DNA of 56,843 bases from an uncultured Faecalibacterium sp. (GTDB taxonomy: Bacteria; Bacillota; Clostridia; Oscillospirales; Ruminococcaceae). The stretch is from the NCBI GenBank assembly GCA_934525325.1, contig CAKSZE010000005.1, positions 1-56,843 on the forward strand, written 5' to 3'. The notes beneath the pieces are model-generated. The model saw only the letters and a list, made by a program, of their open reading frames with translations. It searched no databases and had not been told where the DNA came from. The position numbers and the translations under genes were made by a program. Positions 15,093-24,106 of the stretch are shown piece after piece. Within the stretch, counting starts at the first letter, position 1. Each line of letters starts with the position of its first letter.

Positions 15093-16376
15093 TTAGAAGA
15101 TATAGTCGAACTGATACTCGCCGATGAGGATGGTATCGTTTTCTTCCACGCCCTTCTGCACCAGCGCGTCCAGAATGCCGCTCTCGCCCAGCTGACGCTG
15201 GAAGAACTGCAGGCTCTCGTAGTCGTCCACGTTGCTGCCGGCCAGAATATACTCCAGCCACGGGGCATCCACGCTCCACACATGGGCTTCCATGCGCTGG
15301 ATGGTGAAGTCGCGGCCATTCTTCTTGACCTCCGGCTTTTTGTACTCGGGGGTGAACACCGGCACCTGCGGGATATCCTTGAGACGGTTGTACACCAGCC
15401 CCGGCAATTGCTTTACGCCCTGCATGGTGGCGGCAGAGATGGCTACGAAGGTCAGACCCTTGCCCTCCACATACTGGCGGAAGGTCTCGATCTGCTCCTC
15501 GGTGGCAAGGTCGCACTTGTTGCCCACCACGATCTGCGGGCGCTCGGCCAGCACGGGGCTGAACTTTGCCAGTTCCTCGTTGATCTTCTCAAAGTCCTCG
15601 ATGGGGTCGCGGCACTCGCTGCCGGAAACATCCACAACGTGCAGCAGCAGGCGGCAGCGCTCCACATGGCGCAGGAAATCGTGTCCCAGACCGACGCCCT
15701 CGCTGGCACCCTCGATCAGGCCGGGGATGTCGGCGCAGACAAAGCTTGCGCCCTCGCCCACCGACACAACGCCCAGCGTGGGCACAAGGGTGGTAAAGTG
15801 GTAGTTGGCGATCTTGGGCTTGGCGGCGCTGATGGTGGAGATGAGGGTGGACTTACCCACGTTGGGGAAGCCAATCAGGCCTACGTCTGCGATCAGCTTC
15901 AGCTCCAGCGTCACCTGCAGATCCTCGCCGGGCATACCGGGCTTTGCAAACTTGGGGATCTGGCGGGTGGGGGTGGCAAAGTGTGCGTTGCCGTAGCCAC
16001 CGCGGCCGCCCTTTGCAATGGTGACCGGGGTGTGGTCGGACAGGTCTGCGATAACAAGGCCGCTCTCGGCGTCCTTGATCACGGTGCCCAGCGGCACCTT
16101 GATGACCAGATTCTCGGCATTTTTGCCGTGGCACAGGCTTGCGCCGCCCTTGCCGCCCTCCGGGGCCACATACTTGCGCTTATAGCGGAAATCCATCAGG
16201 GTGGACAGATGGTCGTCCACCACAAAGATGATGTCGCCGCCCCGGCCGCCGTCGCCGCCGTCCGGGCCGCCTGCGGCCACGAATTTTTCGCGGTGGAAGC
16301 TCACCGCGCCATCGCCGCCCTTGCCCGCATGGAGCCATATCGTGGCGATGTCGATAAAGTTAGTCTGTGCTGCCAT
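15093..16376 (-). CDS. obg: GTPase Obg/CgtA
   Basis: 427 residues; essential ribosome-assembly GTPase. The glycine-rich Obg fold at 1-158 includes GKGGDGAVSFHREKF and GGPDGGDGGRGGD. The G domain has GFPNVGKST (P-loop), DIPGLIEGASEGVGLGHDF (switch II) and GNKCDL. The C-terminal OCT domain of about 70 residues ends in FDYIF. All three domains are complete. Order L21-L27-Obg-MrnC on the same strand is the usual ribosomal neighbourhood; a hairpin between rpmA and obg suggests partial uncoupling. Confidence 0.97.
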   Translation of the reverse strand: MAAQTNFIDIATIWLHAGKGGDGAVSFHREKFVAAGGPDGGDGGRGGDIIFVVDDHLSTLMDFRYKRKYVAPEGGKGGASLCHGKNAENLVIKVPLGTVIKDAESGLVIADLSDHTPVTIAKGGRGGYGNAHFATPTRQIPKFAKPGMPGEDLQVTLELKLIADVGLIGFPNVGKSTLISTISAAKPKIANYHFTTLVPTLGVVSVGEGASFVCADIPGLIEGASEGVGLGHDFLRHVERCRLLLHVVDVSGSECRDPIEDFEKINEELAKFSPVLAERPQIVVGNKCDLATEEQIETFRQYVEGKGLTFVAISAATMQGVKQLPGLVYNRLKDIPQVPVFTPEYKKPEVKKNGRDFTIQRMEAHVWSVDAPWLEYILAGSNVDDYESLQFFQRQLGESGILDALVQKGVEENDTILIGEYQFDYIF

Positions 16377-16435
16377 ACAGCCCCTCCTTAGTTTTACAGG
16401 CTGGCGTATTGTGCAAACACGCAGCCTTATTTCAT

Positions 16436-16467
16436 CAAAAAGAGCCGGGCCACGAGGGTCCGGCTCT
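16436..16467 (-). terminator. Terminator or attenuator after rpmA
   Basis: AGAGCCGG (16441-16448) and CCGGCTCT (16460-16467) form a stem with a small loop; the minus-strand transcript continues with TTTTTGATG. It would limit read-through from rplU-rpmA into obg. Confidence 0.7.
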
Positions 16468-16492
16468 ACGATTGCAGTTATTCAGAAAGAAG

Positions 16493-16744
16493 TTACTGCT
16501 TAACGCTGCACTTCTTGCCGCTCTTGCCCACGCGCTCGAAACGGACGGTGCCGTCCACCAGAGCAAACAGGGTGTCATCGCTGCCCTTGCCAACGTTCTC
16601 ACCCGGCATGATGTGGGTGCCACGCTGACGAACCAGGATGTTGCCGGCCAGAACGAACTGACCGTCTGCACGCTTGGTGCCCAGACGCTGTGCTGCGGAA
16701 TCGCGGCCGTTCTTGGTGCTGCCTACGCCCTTTTTATGTGCCAT
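16493..16744 (-). CDS. rpmA: 50S ribosomal protein L27 (no Firmicute N-terminal extension)
   Basis: 83 residues; L27 sits at the peptidyl-transferase centre. It begins [20 protein letters not shown], that is, directly with the mature form. Most Firmicutes carry an extra N-terminal segment ending in a phenylalanine-rich motif that is removed by the Prp protease encoded between rplU and rpmA. Here the gap to rplU is only 14 nt and prp is absent, so extension and protease are missing together. Confidence 0.97.
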   Translation of the reverse strand: MAHKKGVGSTKNGRDSAAQRLGTKRADGQFVLAGNILVRQRGTHIMPGENVGKGSDDTLFALVDGTVRFERVGKSGKKCSVKQ

Positions 16745-16758
16745 TGTAATTTACCTCC

Positions 16759-17070
16759 TTAGCCGTTGATCGCAGTGATCTCAACCTTGGTGAAGGGCTG
16801 ACGATGGCCCATACGGCGAGCACTGTGCTTCTTTGCGCGATAGGTGATGATGTTCAGCTTCTTGCCCTTGCCATTCTTGATGACCTTGGCAGAAACGGTA
16901 GCACCCTCAACAACGGGAGCGCCAACCTTCACAGAACCCTCCTCGCCAATAGCGAGAACCTGATCAAACTTCACTTCGGAGTCGGCCTCAACGTCCAGCT
17001 TTTCGATGTAGACGATGTCGCCCTGCTCCACGCGGTACTGCTTACCGCCGGTAACAATGATTGCGTACAT
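16759..17070 (-). CDS. rplU: 50S ribosomal protein L21
   Basis: 103 residues, exactly the common L21 length, starting [18 protein letters not shown]. An earlier in-frame ATG at 17079 touches the GGA of the ribosome site, while the ATG at 17070 is 9 nt from it; 17070 is therefore chosen. The C-terminal signature [14 protein letters not shown] is present. L21 binds 23S rRNA. It is first in the rplU-rpmA unit, with a near-consensus promoter and a structured leader. Confidence 0.97.
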   Translation of the reverse strand: MYAIIVTGGKQYRVEQGDIVYIEKLDVEADSEVKFDQVLAIGEEGSVKVGAPVVEGATVSAKVIKNGKGKKLNIITYRAKKHSARRMGHRQPFTKVEITAING

Positions 17071-17079
17071 TTTGTTCAT

Positions 17080-17155
17080 TCCTTTTCGTTGTACTCGCTG
17101 GTCGTAAAGGCAGGCCCTTACAGCGGGCCATTTCAGGCGCCCACACCATGCGGCT
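17080..17155 (-). promoter_or_regulatory. Structured rplU leader, candidate L21 autoregulatory element
   Basis: The leader contains two mutually exclusive hairpins: GGCCC/GGGCC arms at 17113-17129, and a stem at 17104-17121 that reuses part of the first. The unpaired GGTGTGGGCGCC stretch lies upstream. Firmicute L21 operons are known to carry leaders (Rfam L21_leader); a match to that model was not tested. Confidence 0.4.
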
Positions 17156-17160
17156 AGAAT

Positions 17161-17189
17161 ATTATAGCAAAAACCAAACCGGATTGCAA
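17161..17189 (-). promoter_or_regulatory. Promoter of rplU-rpmA
   Basis: Minus strand: -35 TTGCAA (17184-17189), 17-bp spacer, perfect -10 TATAAT (17161-17166). Confidence 0.75.
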
Positions 17190-17218
17190 GAGGAAATTTC
17201 CCTTTTTGCGCAGATTTT

Positions 17219-18268
17219 TTACGCTTTTTTCTGCCCGGCCTGTTCTATGGCGGCTTTCACCTGCGCATTATAGGCCTCGGTCTTTTCCAAAAACAGCTTG
17301 CGCGGGCTGGAAGCCAGTAGCTGGGTGTCCTTACCTGCAAAGGAGATGGGGCCGTCCAGCTTCTTTTTAGCTGCCTTGTTCTCGGCGTTCAGCGCCAGCG
17401 GCACCAGCAGGGGCTTGCCCTTGCACTTACGGGTGAAGTACACCTCTGCCGCAATGCCCGCCGCCACGGCGATGCCTGCCACCAGCTGGGATGCCCGCAG
17501 CCCGATGGAGGGCACCAGCATCAGACTGTCGGTGCGCAGACCCTCGATCCAGAAACGGCCTGCGCCGTACCAGATCAGATACCGCAGGGTGATGTCGCCG
17601 TTGAACTTGCGCTTTTTAATGTAGCGGAACAGCAGGAAGAAGCCCACAAAGCACCAGATGCTCTCGTACAAAAAGGTGGGATGCACCGGCAGGTTGGGGT
17701 CGATGACCACGCCCTTGGGTACCGTAACCGTGCTGCTCATCAGGTAAGCGCGGGTGGCCTCGCTGTACATACCCCACGGCAGGGTGGTGTTGCAGCCAAA
17801 GGCCTCCTGATTGAAAAAGTTGCCCCAGCGGCCGCAGCCCTGCCCGATGAGAAAGCCCATGGCGGTAAGGTCGAACATGGGCAGTACCGGCACGCCCCGC
17901 CACTTACAGGCCAGACCGCCAAACAAAAAGGCTCCGATGATGCCGCCGTAGATGGCAAGGCCGCCGTCCCGGATGGCGATCATCTCCCAGATGCTCTCGT
18001 ATTTAAAAGGTGCCATGGCCACATAGTAGGCGCGGGCGCTGATAATGCCCAGCACCACGCCGATGAGGATGACGTCCACCATGCTGTCCGGGTCTACGCC
18101 AAATTCCAGACTGTGCCGGAAGGCAAAGACCAGTGCCAGACACAGACCCACCGCGATGCACACGCCGTACCAGTAGATGCTGACCCCGCCGATGGTAAAG
18201 GCCACACGGTTCAGGTGAAAACTCAGGCCAAGACCCGGGAACTGCACCAGATTTGTCAGATAGTTCAT
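17219..18268 (-). CDS. lgt: Prolipoprotein diacylglyceryl transferase
   Basis: 349 residues; transfers diacylglycerol from phosphatidylglycerol to the lipobox cysteine of prolipoproteins. Seven hydrophobic segments are visible. The Lgt signature [15 protein letters not shown] (about 149-163) is clear, and [13 protein letters not shown] matches the conserved Gly-rich helix. After the last helix there is a cytoplasmic tail of about 60 residues rich in Lys and Ala, longer than usual. The start overlaps the upstream M16 stop as ATGA. The window encodes several lipobox substrates of this enzyme (DctP, the DctP-like protein, OppA and the flavoprotein). Confidence 0.96.
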   Translation of the reverse strand: MNYLTNLVQFPGLGLSFHLNRVAFTIGGVSIYWYGVCIAVGLCLALVFAFRHSLEFGVDPDSMVDVILIGVVLGIISARAYYVAMAPFKYESIWEMIAIRDGGLAIYGGIIGAFLFGGLACKWRGVPVLPMFDLTAMGFLIGQGCGRWGNFFNQEAFGCNTTLPWGMYSEATRAYLMSSTVTVPKGVVIDPNLPVHPTFLYESIWCFVGFFLLFRYIKKRKFNGDITLRYLIWYGAGRFWIEGLRTDSLMLVPSIGLRASQLVAGIAVAAGIAAEVYFTRKCKGKPLLVPLALNAENKAAKKKLDGPISFAGKDTQLLASSPRKLFLEKTEAYNAQVKAAIEQAGQKKA

Positions 18269-19578
18269 TCTTCTTCCTCCTCGTCCTCTTCCGCTGCCTG
18301 CGCCGTGCCGTCCGGCTGGATGTACATGGTAGCCATGCGGTCGGTGCACAGGATGTGCTGCAGGGCAGCGTCCGCATCCTCTGCGGTCAGCCCTGCCAGC
18401 ATGGAGATCTGCTGCGCCACCGTCTGGCCGCTGAGGGCAAAGTCTGCCATCTGGCTGGCCGAGTCCTCCACGTTTTCCAGATTTTCGATCAGCTGGCCGT
18501 ATTTTTCGTTCTTGCACAGGGTAAATACTTCCCTGTCCACACCGGCGGCCCGCACCCGGGCGATCTCGTCCAACAACAGCTGGCGCACGGTGTCCGGCAC
18601 ATCGCTCTCGCCGGTGAACAGGATGCAGCAGCAGCCGTCCACCCGCAGCACCTCGCCGCCAAAGCCGGGGTTCACAAGACCTTCATCATACAGGCGGCGG
18701 TACAGGGGCGACATCCCGCCCACGATGCAGCTGAGTACAAGGTCGTACAGCGCCTCGGTGCGCAGGTCATCCGCTGGCAGCGGCTCTTCCTTAAAGCCCA
18801 CGCCGAAGCATGGCTTGGAAACCGGCATGGTCAGCGTTTTTTCCGTGGCGGCAAGGGTCATAGGCTCCGTGGCCCACAGCCGCTGCACCTTCTGTGCCGG
18901 GCGGGGCTCCATCAGGCCGTGCCGCTTGCAGGCGGCCAAGATCTGCTCCATGGTGGTGTTGCCGGCCGCAGCCAGTACCATATTGCCTGGGGCATAAAAG
19001 GCCTTGCAGCTATTGTACAGCATGGCGGGCGTGATCTCGGCAATGCTTTCCACTGTGCCTGCGATGTCGCTGCGGATGGGGTGGCTGTGGTACAGGCACT
19101 CGAACAGGCCGGTGATGAGCCGCCAGTCCGGGCTGTCATCGTACATTTTGATCTCCTGCCCGATGATGCCCTGCTCCTTGGCGATGGTCTGCTCGGTAAA
19201 ATAGGGGTGGCCTACCATGCCCAGCAGCACATCCAGACTTTCGTCCAGCTGCTGGGTGGCGGTGAACAGGTAGCAGGTGCGGTCAAAGCTGGTAAAGGCG
19301 TTGGCGTTGGCGCCGGTCTTTGCGTACTTGGCAAAGGCGTCGCCGTCCTCGTCCTCGAACATTTTGTGCTCCAAAAAATGCGCCACACCCGCCGGCAGAT
19401 GCACGGTTTGGCCGTTCAGGCAGAAATCCCGGTCGATGGAGCCGAACTTTGTGGCATAGATCACATGGGTGCTGGAATAGCCCGGCATGGGGCGCACCAG
19501 CACCGTCAGGCCGGAGGGCAGGGTCTGCCACTGGTCGGCCACGGTCTTTTCCAGCAGGGTCTGGTTATTCTGCGGCAT
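18265..19578 (-). CDS. M16-family zinc peptidase, YmfH-like (active-site subunit)
   Basis: 437 residues from the ATG at 19578, chosen because AGGAGG lies 9 nt away, whereas the earlier ATG at 19587 abuts it. It has the inverted zinc motif HFLEH (HxxEH), followed by the distal Glu region IIGQEIKMYDD. The fold is the two-repeat M16B type. An acidic tail (EEDEEEEE) ends the protein. The partner at 19565-20866 lacks the motif, so the two probably form an active/inactive heterodimer, as in other M16B pairs. The physiological substrate is unknown. Confidence 0.88.
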   Translation of the reverse strand: MPQNNQTLLEKTVADQWQTLPSGLTVLVRPMPGYSSTHVIYATKFGSIDRDFCLNGQTVHLPAGVAHFLEHKMFEDEDGDAFAKYAKTGANANAFTSFDRTCYLFTATQQLDESLDVLLGMVGHPYFTEQTIAKEQGIIGQEIKMYDDSPDWRLITGLFECLYHSHPIRSDIAGTVESIAEITPAMLYNSCKAFYAPGNMVLAAAGNTTMEQILAACKRHGLMEPRPAQKVQRLWATEPMTLAATEKTLTMPVSKPCFGVGFKEEPLPADDLRTEALYDLVLSCIVGGMSPLYRRLYDEGLVNPGFGGEVLRVDGCCCILFTGESDVPDTVRQLLLDEIARVRAAGVDREVFTLCKNEKYGQLIENLENVEDSASQMADFALSGQTVAQQISMLAGLTAEDADAALQHILCTDRMATMYIQPDGTAQAAEEDEEEEE

Positions 19579-20866
19579 GGGCAGCATCCTCCTTTGTAAG
19601 CAGATAGCTGACCGAGAGGGTCAGGCGGCGCAGAATGTCCCGCACCTCGTCCTTGGTCACAGCGCGCAGAGCATTCCGCGCCTGCTCCGGGCTCTGGATG
19701 GGCGCAGCGCTGTTGGCACCGGCGCGCAGCACCTCGATGTAGTACCAGCTCTCGATGCCGCCAAGGCTGTCCTCTACCCCGTTCATGCCGCTGAGCAGAC
19801 CCCGGCGGCAGTCCTCAAATTCCTCGTCCGTAATGGGGCCGGTGCACAGGTCTGCAAGCTCCTTCAGAATCGCCTGCTCTGCGCGGGCGGCATCGGCGTG
19901 CTCCACACCGCTGTTCACCGCCATGCTGCCGGTAAAACTCTGGAAGGAGGAGGAGCAGTAATAACACAGATGGTCCCGCTCCCGCACATTGAGGAACAGG
20001 CGGCTGGTCACGCTGCCGCCGTACAGCGCCATGGCAAGGCGCACGGCTGCCAGCTGCTGCGGCTGCATGGGCTGCCCCAGTGTGAACAGCATACACAGCT
20101 TTGCCTGCACCATATCGTAGTTTTCGGTCTTGTGCACCGGTGCAATGGCAGGCATGGCCATGTTTTCCACCAGCGGCAGCGGGGCGCGGTCGATGCAGGC
20201 AAGTTCTGCCAGCAAGGCGTCCCGGATGGCGGCGGTCTGGGCGGCATCGCAGCCCAGCACCAGCAGTTCGATGTTGGCGGTGCGCAGCATCTGCCGGTAG
20301 GCGGCGGTCAGCATAGCCGGGGTAAGGCCGTCCACCTCTTCCAGATAGCCCTCCTGCCGCACGCCCGCCGGGCTGTCGCCAAAGAACTCCCGGTTGGCCT
20401 GATGCAGGCAGTAGATGCGTTTATCGTTGATCTCGTCCTCAAGGCCCTTTTTCAGCATCTGCTTTTCAATGCTGACAGCCTGCGGGTCAAAGCAGCCGTC
20501 CACAAGATAGGGATGGAAGGCCGCACCCAGCGCAATTTTGGTATACTCGGCGGTCAGCGCCTCGCCTTCCAGCGCAAAGGCATCCTTGATGCCGGTCACG
20601 CTGACGCAGAGGTTGTGGTTGCAGCCCATGGGGCGGGCGTCCACAGTCAGGTCTGCACCGTAGAGCTTGGCCAGCTTTTTGGTCAGCCGGGTCATATCCG
20701 GGCAGTCCGCATAGCCGCGCTCCATCACCAGCGGCAAAAGCGCATGGGCAGTGGCTGTTTTACGCTGGGCCGGGAAAGCAAAGTGGATGCTGATGCGGCA
20801 GCGGTTGAATTTAGAAGCCGGGTCGCAGGAAAGATGCACGCCCGGTGCAATGAGAGTACGTTCCAA
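19565..20866 (-). CDS. M16-family peptidase homologue without zinc motif, YmfF-like
   Basis: 433 residues, starting with TTG (SD-like GAAGGG 8 nt upstream). The position of the zinc motif reads HALLPLVMERG, so the HxxEH ligands are missing and it should be inactive by itself. The rest follows M16B proteins, including a second-half stretch MALYGGSVTSRLFLNVRERD that supplies the Arg/Tyr-type substrate contacts in these dimers. It overlaps the next M16 gene slightly and is co-transcribed with it, lgt and the VanY-type gene. Confidence 0.86.
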   Translation of the reverse strand: MERTLIAPGVHLSCDPASKFNRCRISIHFAFPAQRKTATAHALLPLVMERGYADCPDMTRLTKKLAKLYGADLTVDARPMGCNHNLCVSVTGIKDAFALEGEALTAEYTKIALGAAFHPYLVDGCFDPQAVSIEKQMLKKGLEDEINDKRIYCLHQANREFFGDSPAGVRQEGYLEEVDGLTPAMLTAAYRQMLRTANIELLVLGCDAAQTAAIRDALLAELACIDRAPLPLVENMAMPAIAPVHKTENYDMVQAKLCMLFTLGQPMQPQQLAAVRLAMALYGGSVTSRLFLNVRERDHLCYYCSSSFQSFTGSMAVNSGVEHADAARAEQAILKELADLCTGPITDEEFEDCRRGLLSGMNGVEDSLGGIESWYYIEVLRAGANSAAPIQSPEQARNALRAVTKDEVRDILRRLTLSVSYLLTKEDAAHAAE

Positions 20867-20909
20867 TGATAATTCCCTTCTCTCTGTGCCGCAGCACAGA
20901 GCGTTTGAT

Positions 20910-21731
20910 TCAGTCTGCCCGCTGCAGGGCGATGAACTCTTCCAAGCTCAGGCCGCTGGCACGGATGGCAAGGGCATTTTCCACCCCTACATAGCGCCAG
21001 TGCCACGGCTCGAACACGATGCCAGTAGCAGCCTGCCGGTCCTGCGGGTAGCGCAGGATAAAGCCATATTCCGCCGCGTAGGCCGTAAGCCACTCGTAGG
21101 CGCGGGTCTCGGCAAAGCCGGTATCCTGCTGCGGGTCGTCCGCACTGAGGATATCTGCTGCGTAGCCGGTGCCGTGCTCGTTGGCGTTGGCGGCGGGCTG
21201 GATGGTAGCCGCCAGACGGACGGCTTCCTCTTCGCTCTTGCGCTTATCGCGGTAGGTCTGCACTCGGGCCTCGTAGGCGGCCTGCCGGGTGTCGGCGTCC
21301 TGATAACCGGCCACAAGGGTCAGGCTGATACCATCCGCCTGCGCGGCGGCGGCCATGCTGCGGTACTGCATGGCCGCTTCCGCTTCCAGCTGCTGGCCGG
21401 TGGCCTCGTCGGCGGTGTCCAGCAGCGGGGCGGGCTCGGCGGTATAGGGCAGGTTGGCATTCACCAGCGTAAGCCGGGCATCTGCGGCGTTGAACACATA
21501 GTCTGTGCCGTCATACACGCTGGCTGCAAACACCTTTGGCCCGGCCAGCAGGCCGTGCACTTTGGGCAGCAGCCACAGGATGCCGCCGGTCAGCAGCGCC
21601 ACTACCGCAGCGCAGCCGGCCAGAAACAGCACCCAGTTGCGGGCCAGCCGCAGCATTTTGCGGCGCTTCCATTGTTGATAGGTCAGGCGCTTATCAGCAG
21701 GCGCTCTAGAGGTACGGGTGGGTTCACTCAT
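20910..21731 (-). CDS. Membrane-anchored D-alanyl-D-alanine carboxypeptidase, VanY/M15B family
   Basis: 273 residues; a zinc peptidase that should trim the terminal D-Ala of peptidoglycan stem peptides outside the membrane. A basic N-terminus is followed by one helix (about 32-56) and an extracellular domain. The zinc site is visible as EHGTGYAADI (His186, Asp193) and EPWHWRYVG (catalytic Glu241, His244). No van resistance genes are nearby, so a housekeeping cell-wall role is more likely than glycopeptide resistance. It is first in the operon with the M16 pair and lgt. Confidence 0.92.
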   Translation of the reverse strand: MSEPTRTSRAPADKRLTYQQWKRRKMLRLARNWVLFLAGCAAVVALLTGGILWLLPKVHGLLAGPKVFAASVYDGTDYVFNAADARLTLVNANLPYTAEPAPLLDTADEATGQQLEAEAAMQYRSMAAAAQADGISLTLVAGYQDADTRQAAYEARVQTYRDKRKSEEEAVRLAATIQPAANANEHGTGYAADILSADDPQQDTGFAETRAYEWLTAYAAEYGFILRYPQDRQAATGIVFEPWHWRYVGVENALAIRASGLSLEEFIALQRAD

Positions 21732-21791
21732 GCGGCGGGGCTCCTTTTCGGCGTTGTTGCAGCGCCGGTGCGCCGCACAGATTCAAACTAT

Positions 21792-21820
21792 ATTATACAC
21801 CCCTTTGCAATTTGTGTAAA
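21792..21820 (-). promoter_or_regulatory. Promoter of the VanY-M16-M16-lgt operon
   Basis: Minus strand: -35 TTTACA (21815-21820), 17-bp spacer, perfect -10 TATAAT (21792-21797); leader about 54 nt. Confidence 0.65.
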
Positions 21821-21899
21821 CGCCGCCGTGTGTAAAAAAATTATGACCCGCCCGCCCCCGCAGGGAGCAGACAGGCCATAAGCAAAAATTTTACGCAGA

Positions 21900-23099
21900 T
21901 CAGTCAAACAGCATATCGTGGATAGCGCTGACAGCCTTGTCGGCGTCTGCACGGTCGATGATGCAGGAGATCTTGATCTCGCTGGTGGAGATCATCTTGA
22001 TGTTGATATTGTTGTTGGACAATGCCTCGAACATCTTGGAGGCAACGCCGCTGTGGCTCTGCATACCGGCACCCACGATGGAGACCTTGGCGCAGGTGGT
22101 GTCCACGCTGACATTGCTGAAGTGTGCGCTGTCCTTCAGCACACGCATGGCCAGCTCGGCTTCGCCCTCGGCACAGGTAAAGCTGATGTCCTTCTTGCCA
22201 TCGCGGCCGGTGGACTGCAGGATGATGTCCACATTGATGTTCTTCTGTGCCAGCAGGCCGAAGATCTTAAAGCTCATGCCCGGCTCATCGGGAACGTTGA
22301 GAATCGTGATAACAGCAACATCGGTGTCCTTGGCAACACCCTTGATCAGCATACCTTCCATGTCCTTTGTAACCTCCTTAACCACCGTACCCGGGATGGG
22401 GTTCAGGCTGGAGAGCACCTCCAGCTCCACATTGTACTTTTTGGCCAGCTCCACGCTGCGGTTGTTCAGCACCTGTGCGCCCAGAGATGCCAGCTCCAGC
22501 ATCTCGTCAAAGGTGATCTCCTCCAGCTTGCGGGTGTTGCGCACCTTGCGCGGGTCGGCAGTGTAAACGCCCTCCACATCCGTGTAGATCTGGCAGCGGT
22601 CAGCGTGCAGGGCAGCAGCAATGGCCACAGCACTGGTGTCGGAGCCGCCGCGTCCCAGCGTGGTGATATCGTCCAGCTTGTTCAAGCCCTGGAAGCCTGC
22701 CACCACTACCACACGGTTGCGCTCCAGCTCGGAGGAGATCCGCTCGGTCTCCAGCCGGGTGATGCGCGCCTTGGTGTAGGCACGGTCGGTGCGGAAGCCC
22801 GCCTGCCAGCCGGTCAGGCTGATGGCATGGCAGCCCAGCTCGTTCAGCGCCATGGCCAGCAGTGCGATGCTGATCTGCTCGCCGGAGGCCAGCAGCATAT
22901 CCATCTCACGCGCCGAGGGGTTATGGGTGATCTCCCCTGCCTTGGCGATCAGGTCATCGGTGGTGTCGCCCTGTGCGGAGACTACCACCACTACGTCATT
23001 GCCCGCGTTGTGGGTGTTAGCCACGATCCGCGCAACGTTGAAGATACGGTCACGGTCCTTTACGGAAGAACCGCCGAATTTCTGTACGATCAACGCCAT
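21900..23099 (-). CDS. lysC: Aspartate kinase
   Basis: 399 residues; phosphorylates aspartate, the entry to Lys, Thr and Met synthesis. It begins MALIVQKFGGSSVKD (nucleotide-binding KFGGSS). The catalytic part continues with VVVVVSAQG and LGRGGSDTSAVAIAAAL. Two ACT domains follow after about 260 (ILNVPDEPGMSFKIFGLL and VSIVGAGMQSHSGVASKMFEAL), where lysine or threonine would inhibit. It is a monofunctional enzyme at the end of the ACT-hom-thrB-lysC run, after an 83-nt gap. Confidence 0.97.
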   Translation of the reverse strand: MALIVQKFGGSSVKDRDRIFNVARIVANTHNAGNDVVVVVSAQGDTTDDLIAKAGEITHNPSAREMDMLLASGEQISIALLAMALNELGCHAISLTGWQAGFRTDRAYTKARITRLETERISSELERNRVVVVAGFQGLNKLDDITTLGRGGSDTSAVAIAAALHADRCQIYTDVEGVYTADPRKVRNTRKLEEITFDEMLELASLGAQVLNNRSVELAKKYNVELEVLSSLNPIPGTVVKEVTKDMEGMLIKGVAKDTDVAVITILNVPDEPGMSFKIFGLLAQKNINVDIILQSTGRDGKKDISFTCAEGEAELAMRVLKDSAHFSNVSVDTTCAKVSIVGAGMQSHSGVASKMFEALSNNNINIKMISTSEIKISCIIDRADADKAVSAIHDMLFD

Positions 23100-23182
23100 A
23101 TCTTGTCACTCTCCTCTTTAACGCCCCGCGCTTGCGGGGGCTTACCGGGTGGAAGCGTGCTTGCACTTTCCTTACCCGTTTA

Positions 23183-24088
23183 TCATTCCACGGTCGCGCC
23201 GGTGTTATCGGCATCCAGCTGCAACAGTGTAAATGCTTCACATCCGTCCAGACCTTCCAGCAGCTCCAGACCTTTTTCCAGCTTGGAATAGAACTTTTCG
23301 GCTTCGGCCTTTTCCGCCACAGCCATTACGGTGCTGCCTGCACCGGACACATACACGGCCTTTGCGCCGCACAGCCGCGCCATATCGAACACCTCGCGGG
23401 AGCCGGGCATCAGGGGCATCCGGTACTGCTGGTGCAGCTTATCCTCGGTGGCAATGGCCAGCAGGTCGTGCCTTCCCTCGCAGAAGGCTGCGGGTACCAG
23501 CGCCGCACGGGACAGGTTATACACCGCATCCTTATGGGACACCTCCTTGGGCAGGGCAGCGCGGGCTGCTTCGGTCAGCAGCTTGTAGTCCGGCACGATG
23601 GCGGCAAAGCAGAGGCTTTCGTCCACATTCCGCTTGACTGAATACACCTTGCCATCCTCGAACACGCTGCTGGTCAAACCGCCCAGCAGGGCGGGAGCCA
23701 CGTTATCGGGGTGTCCCTCAATGGCAGTTGCCAGCGTGAGCAGCTCCTGCGTGTTGAGTACATCGCCCAGCATCCGGTTTGCGCCCAGCAGACCTGCGAT
23801 GATGCAGGCCGAAGAAGAGCCCAGACCCCGTGCCATGGGGATGGGGTTCGTCTGGGTGATCTTGAGGGGCGGGATCTGCTTGCCCACTTTTTCGAACAGA
23901 CCCTTGGCGGAGCGGTACACGAGATTCGACTCACCCCGGGGGATGCGGGTGCCGTCCGATGCCGAGATCTCCAGCACCTCGCTGTCCTCAAAGGTGACCG
24001 TGTTGTACAACGTAACTGCCAGACCCAGCGCATCGAAGCCGGAGCCTACGTTGGCGCTGGTGGCAGGGACCGAAACCTTGATCTTCAT
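23183..24088 (-). CDS. thrB: Homoserine kinase (GHMP family)
   Basis: 301 residues; ATP-dependent phosphorylation of homoserine. The N-terminus VPATSANVGSGFDALGLA and the ATP loop PMARGLGSSSACIIAGL are diagnostic, and the C-terminal GHMP motif YVSGAGSTVMAVAE is present. AAGGAA precedes the ATG. It lies 18 nt after hom. The next enzyme, threonine synthase (thrC), is not in the window. Confidence 0.97.
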   Translation of the reverse strand: MKIKVSVPATSANVGSGFDALGLAVTLYNTVTFEDSEVLEISASDGTRIPRGESNLVYRSAKGLFEKVGKQIPPLKITQTNPIPMARGLGSSSACIIAGLLGANRMLGDVLNTQELLTLATAIEGHPDNVAPALLGGLTSSVFEDGKVYSVKRNVDESLCFAAIVPDYKLLTEAARAALPKEVSHKDAVYNLSRAALVPAAFCEGRHDLLAIATEDKLHQQYRMPLMPGSREVFDMARLCGAKAVYVSGAGSTVMAVAEKAEAEKFYSKLEKGLELLEGLDGCEAFTLLQLDADNTGATVE

Positions 24089-24106
24089 TGCCGCAGTTCC
24101 TTTCCG

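Noticed and set aside
17269..18517. Longer N-terminus for Lgt starting at 18517
   Set aside because: It would overlap the M16 gene by 250 bp; the Met at 18268 gives the normal Lgt start and an ATGA overlap.
20910..21731. Vancomycin-resistance vanY
   Set aside because: The domain fits, but no vanHAX, vanRS or vanZ is nearby; a housekeeping carboxypeptidase is more likely.
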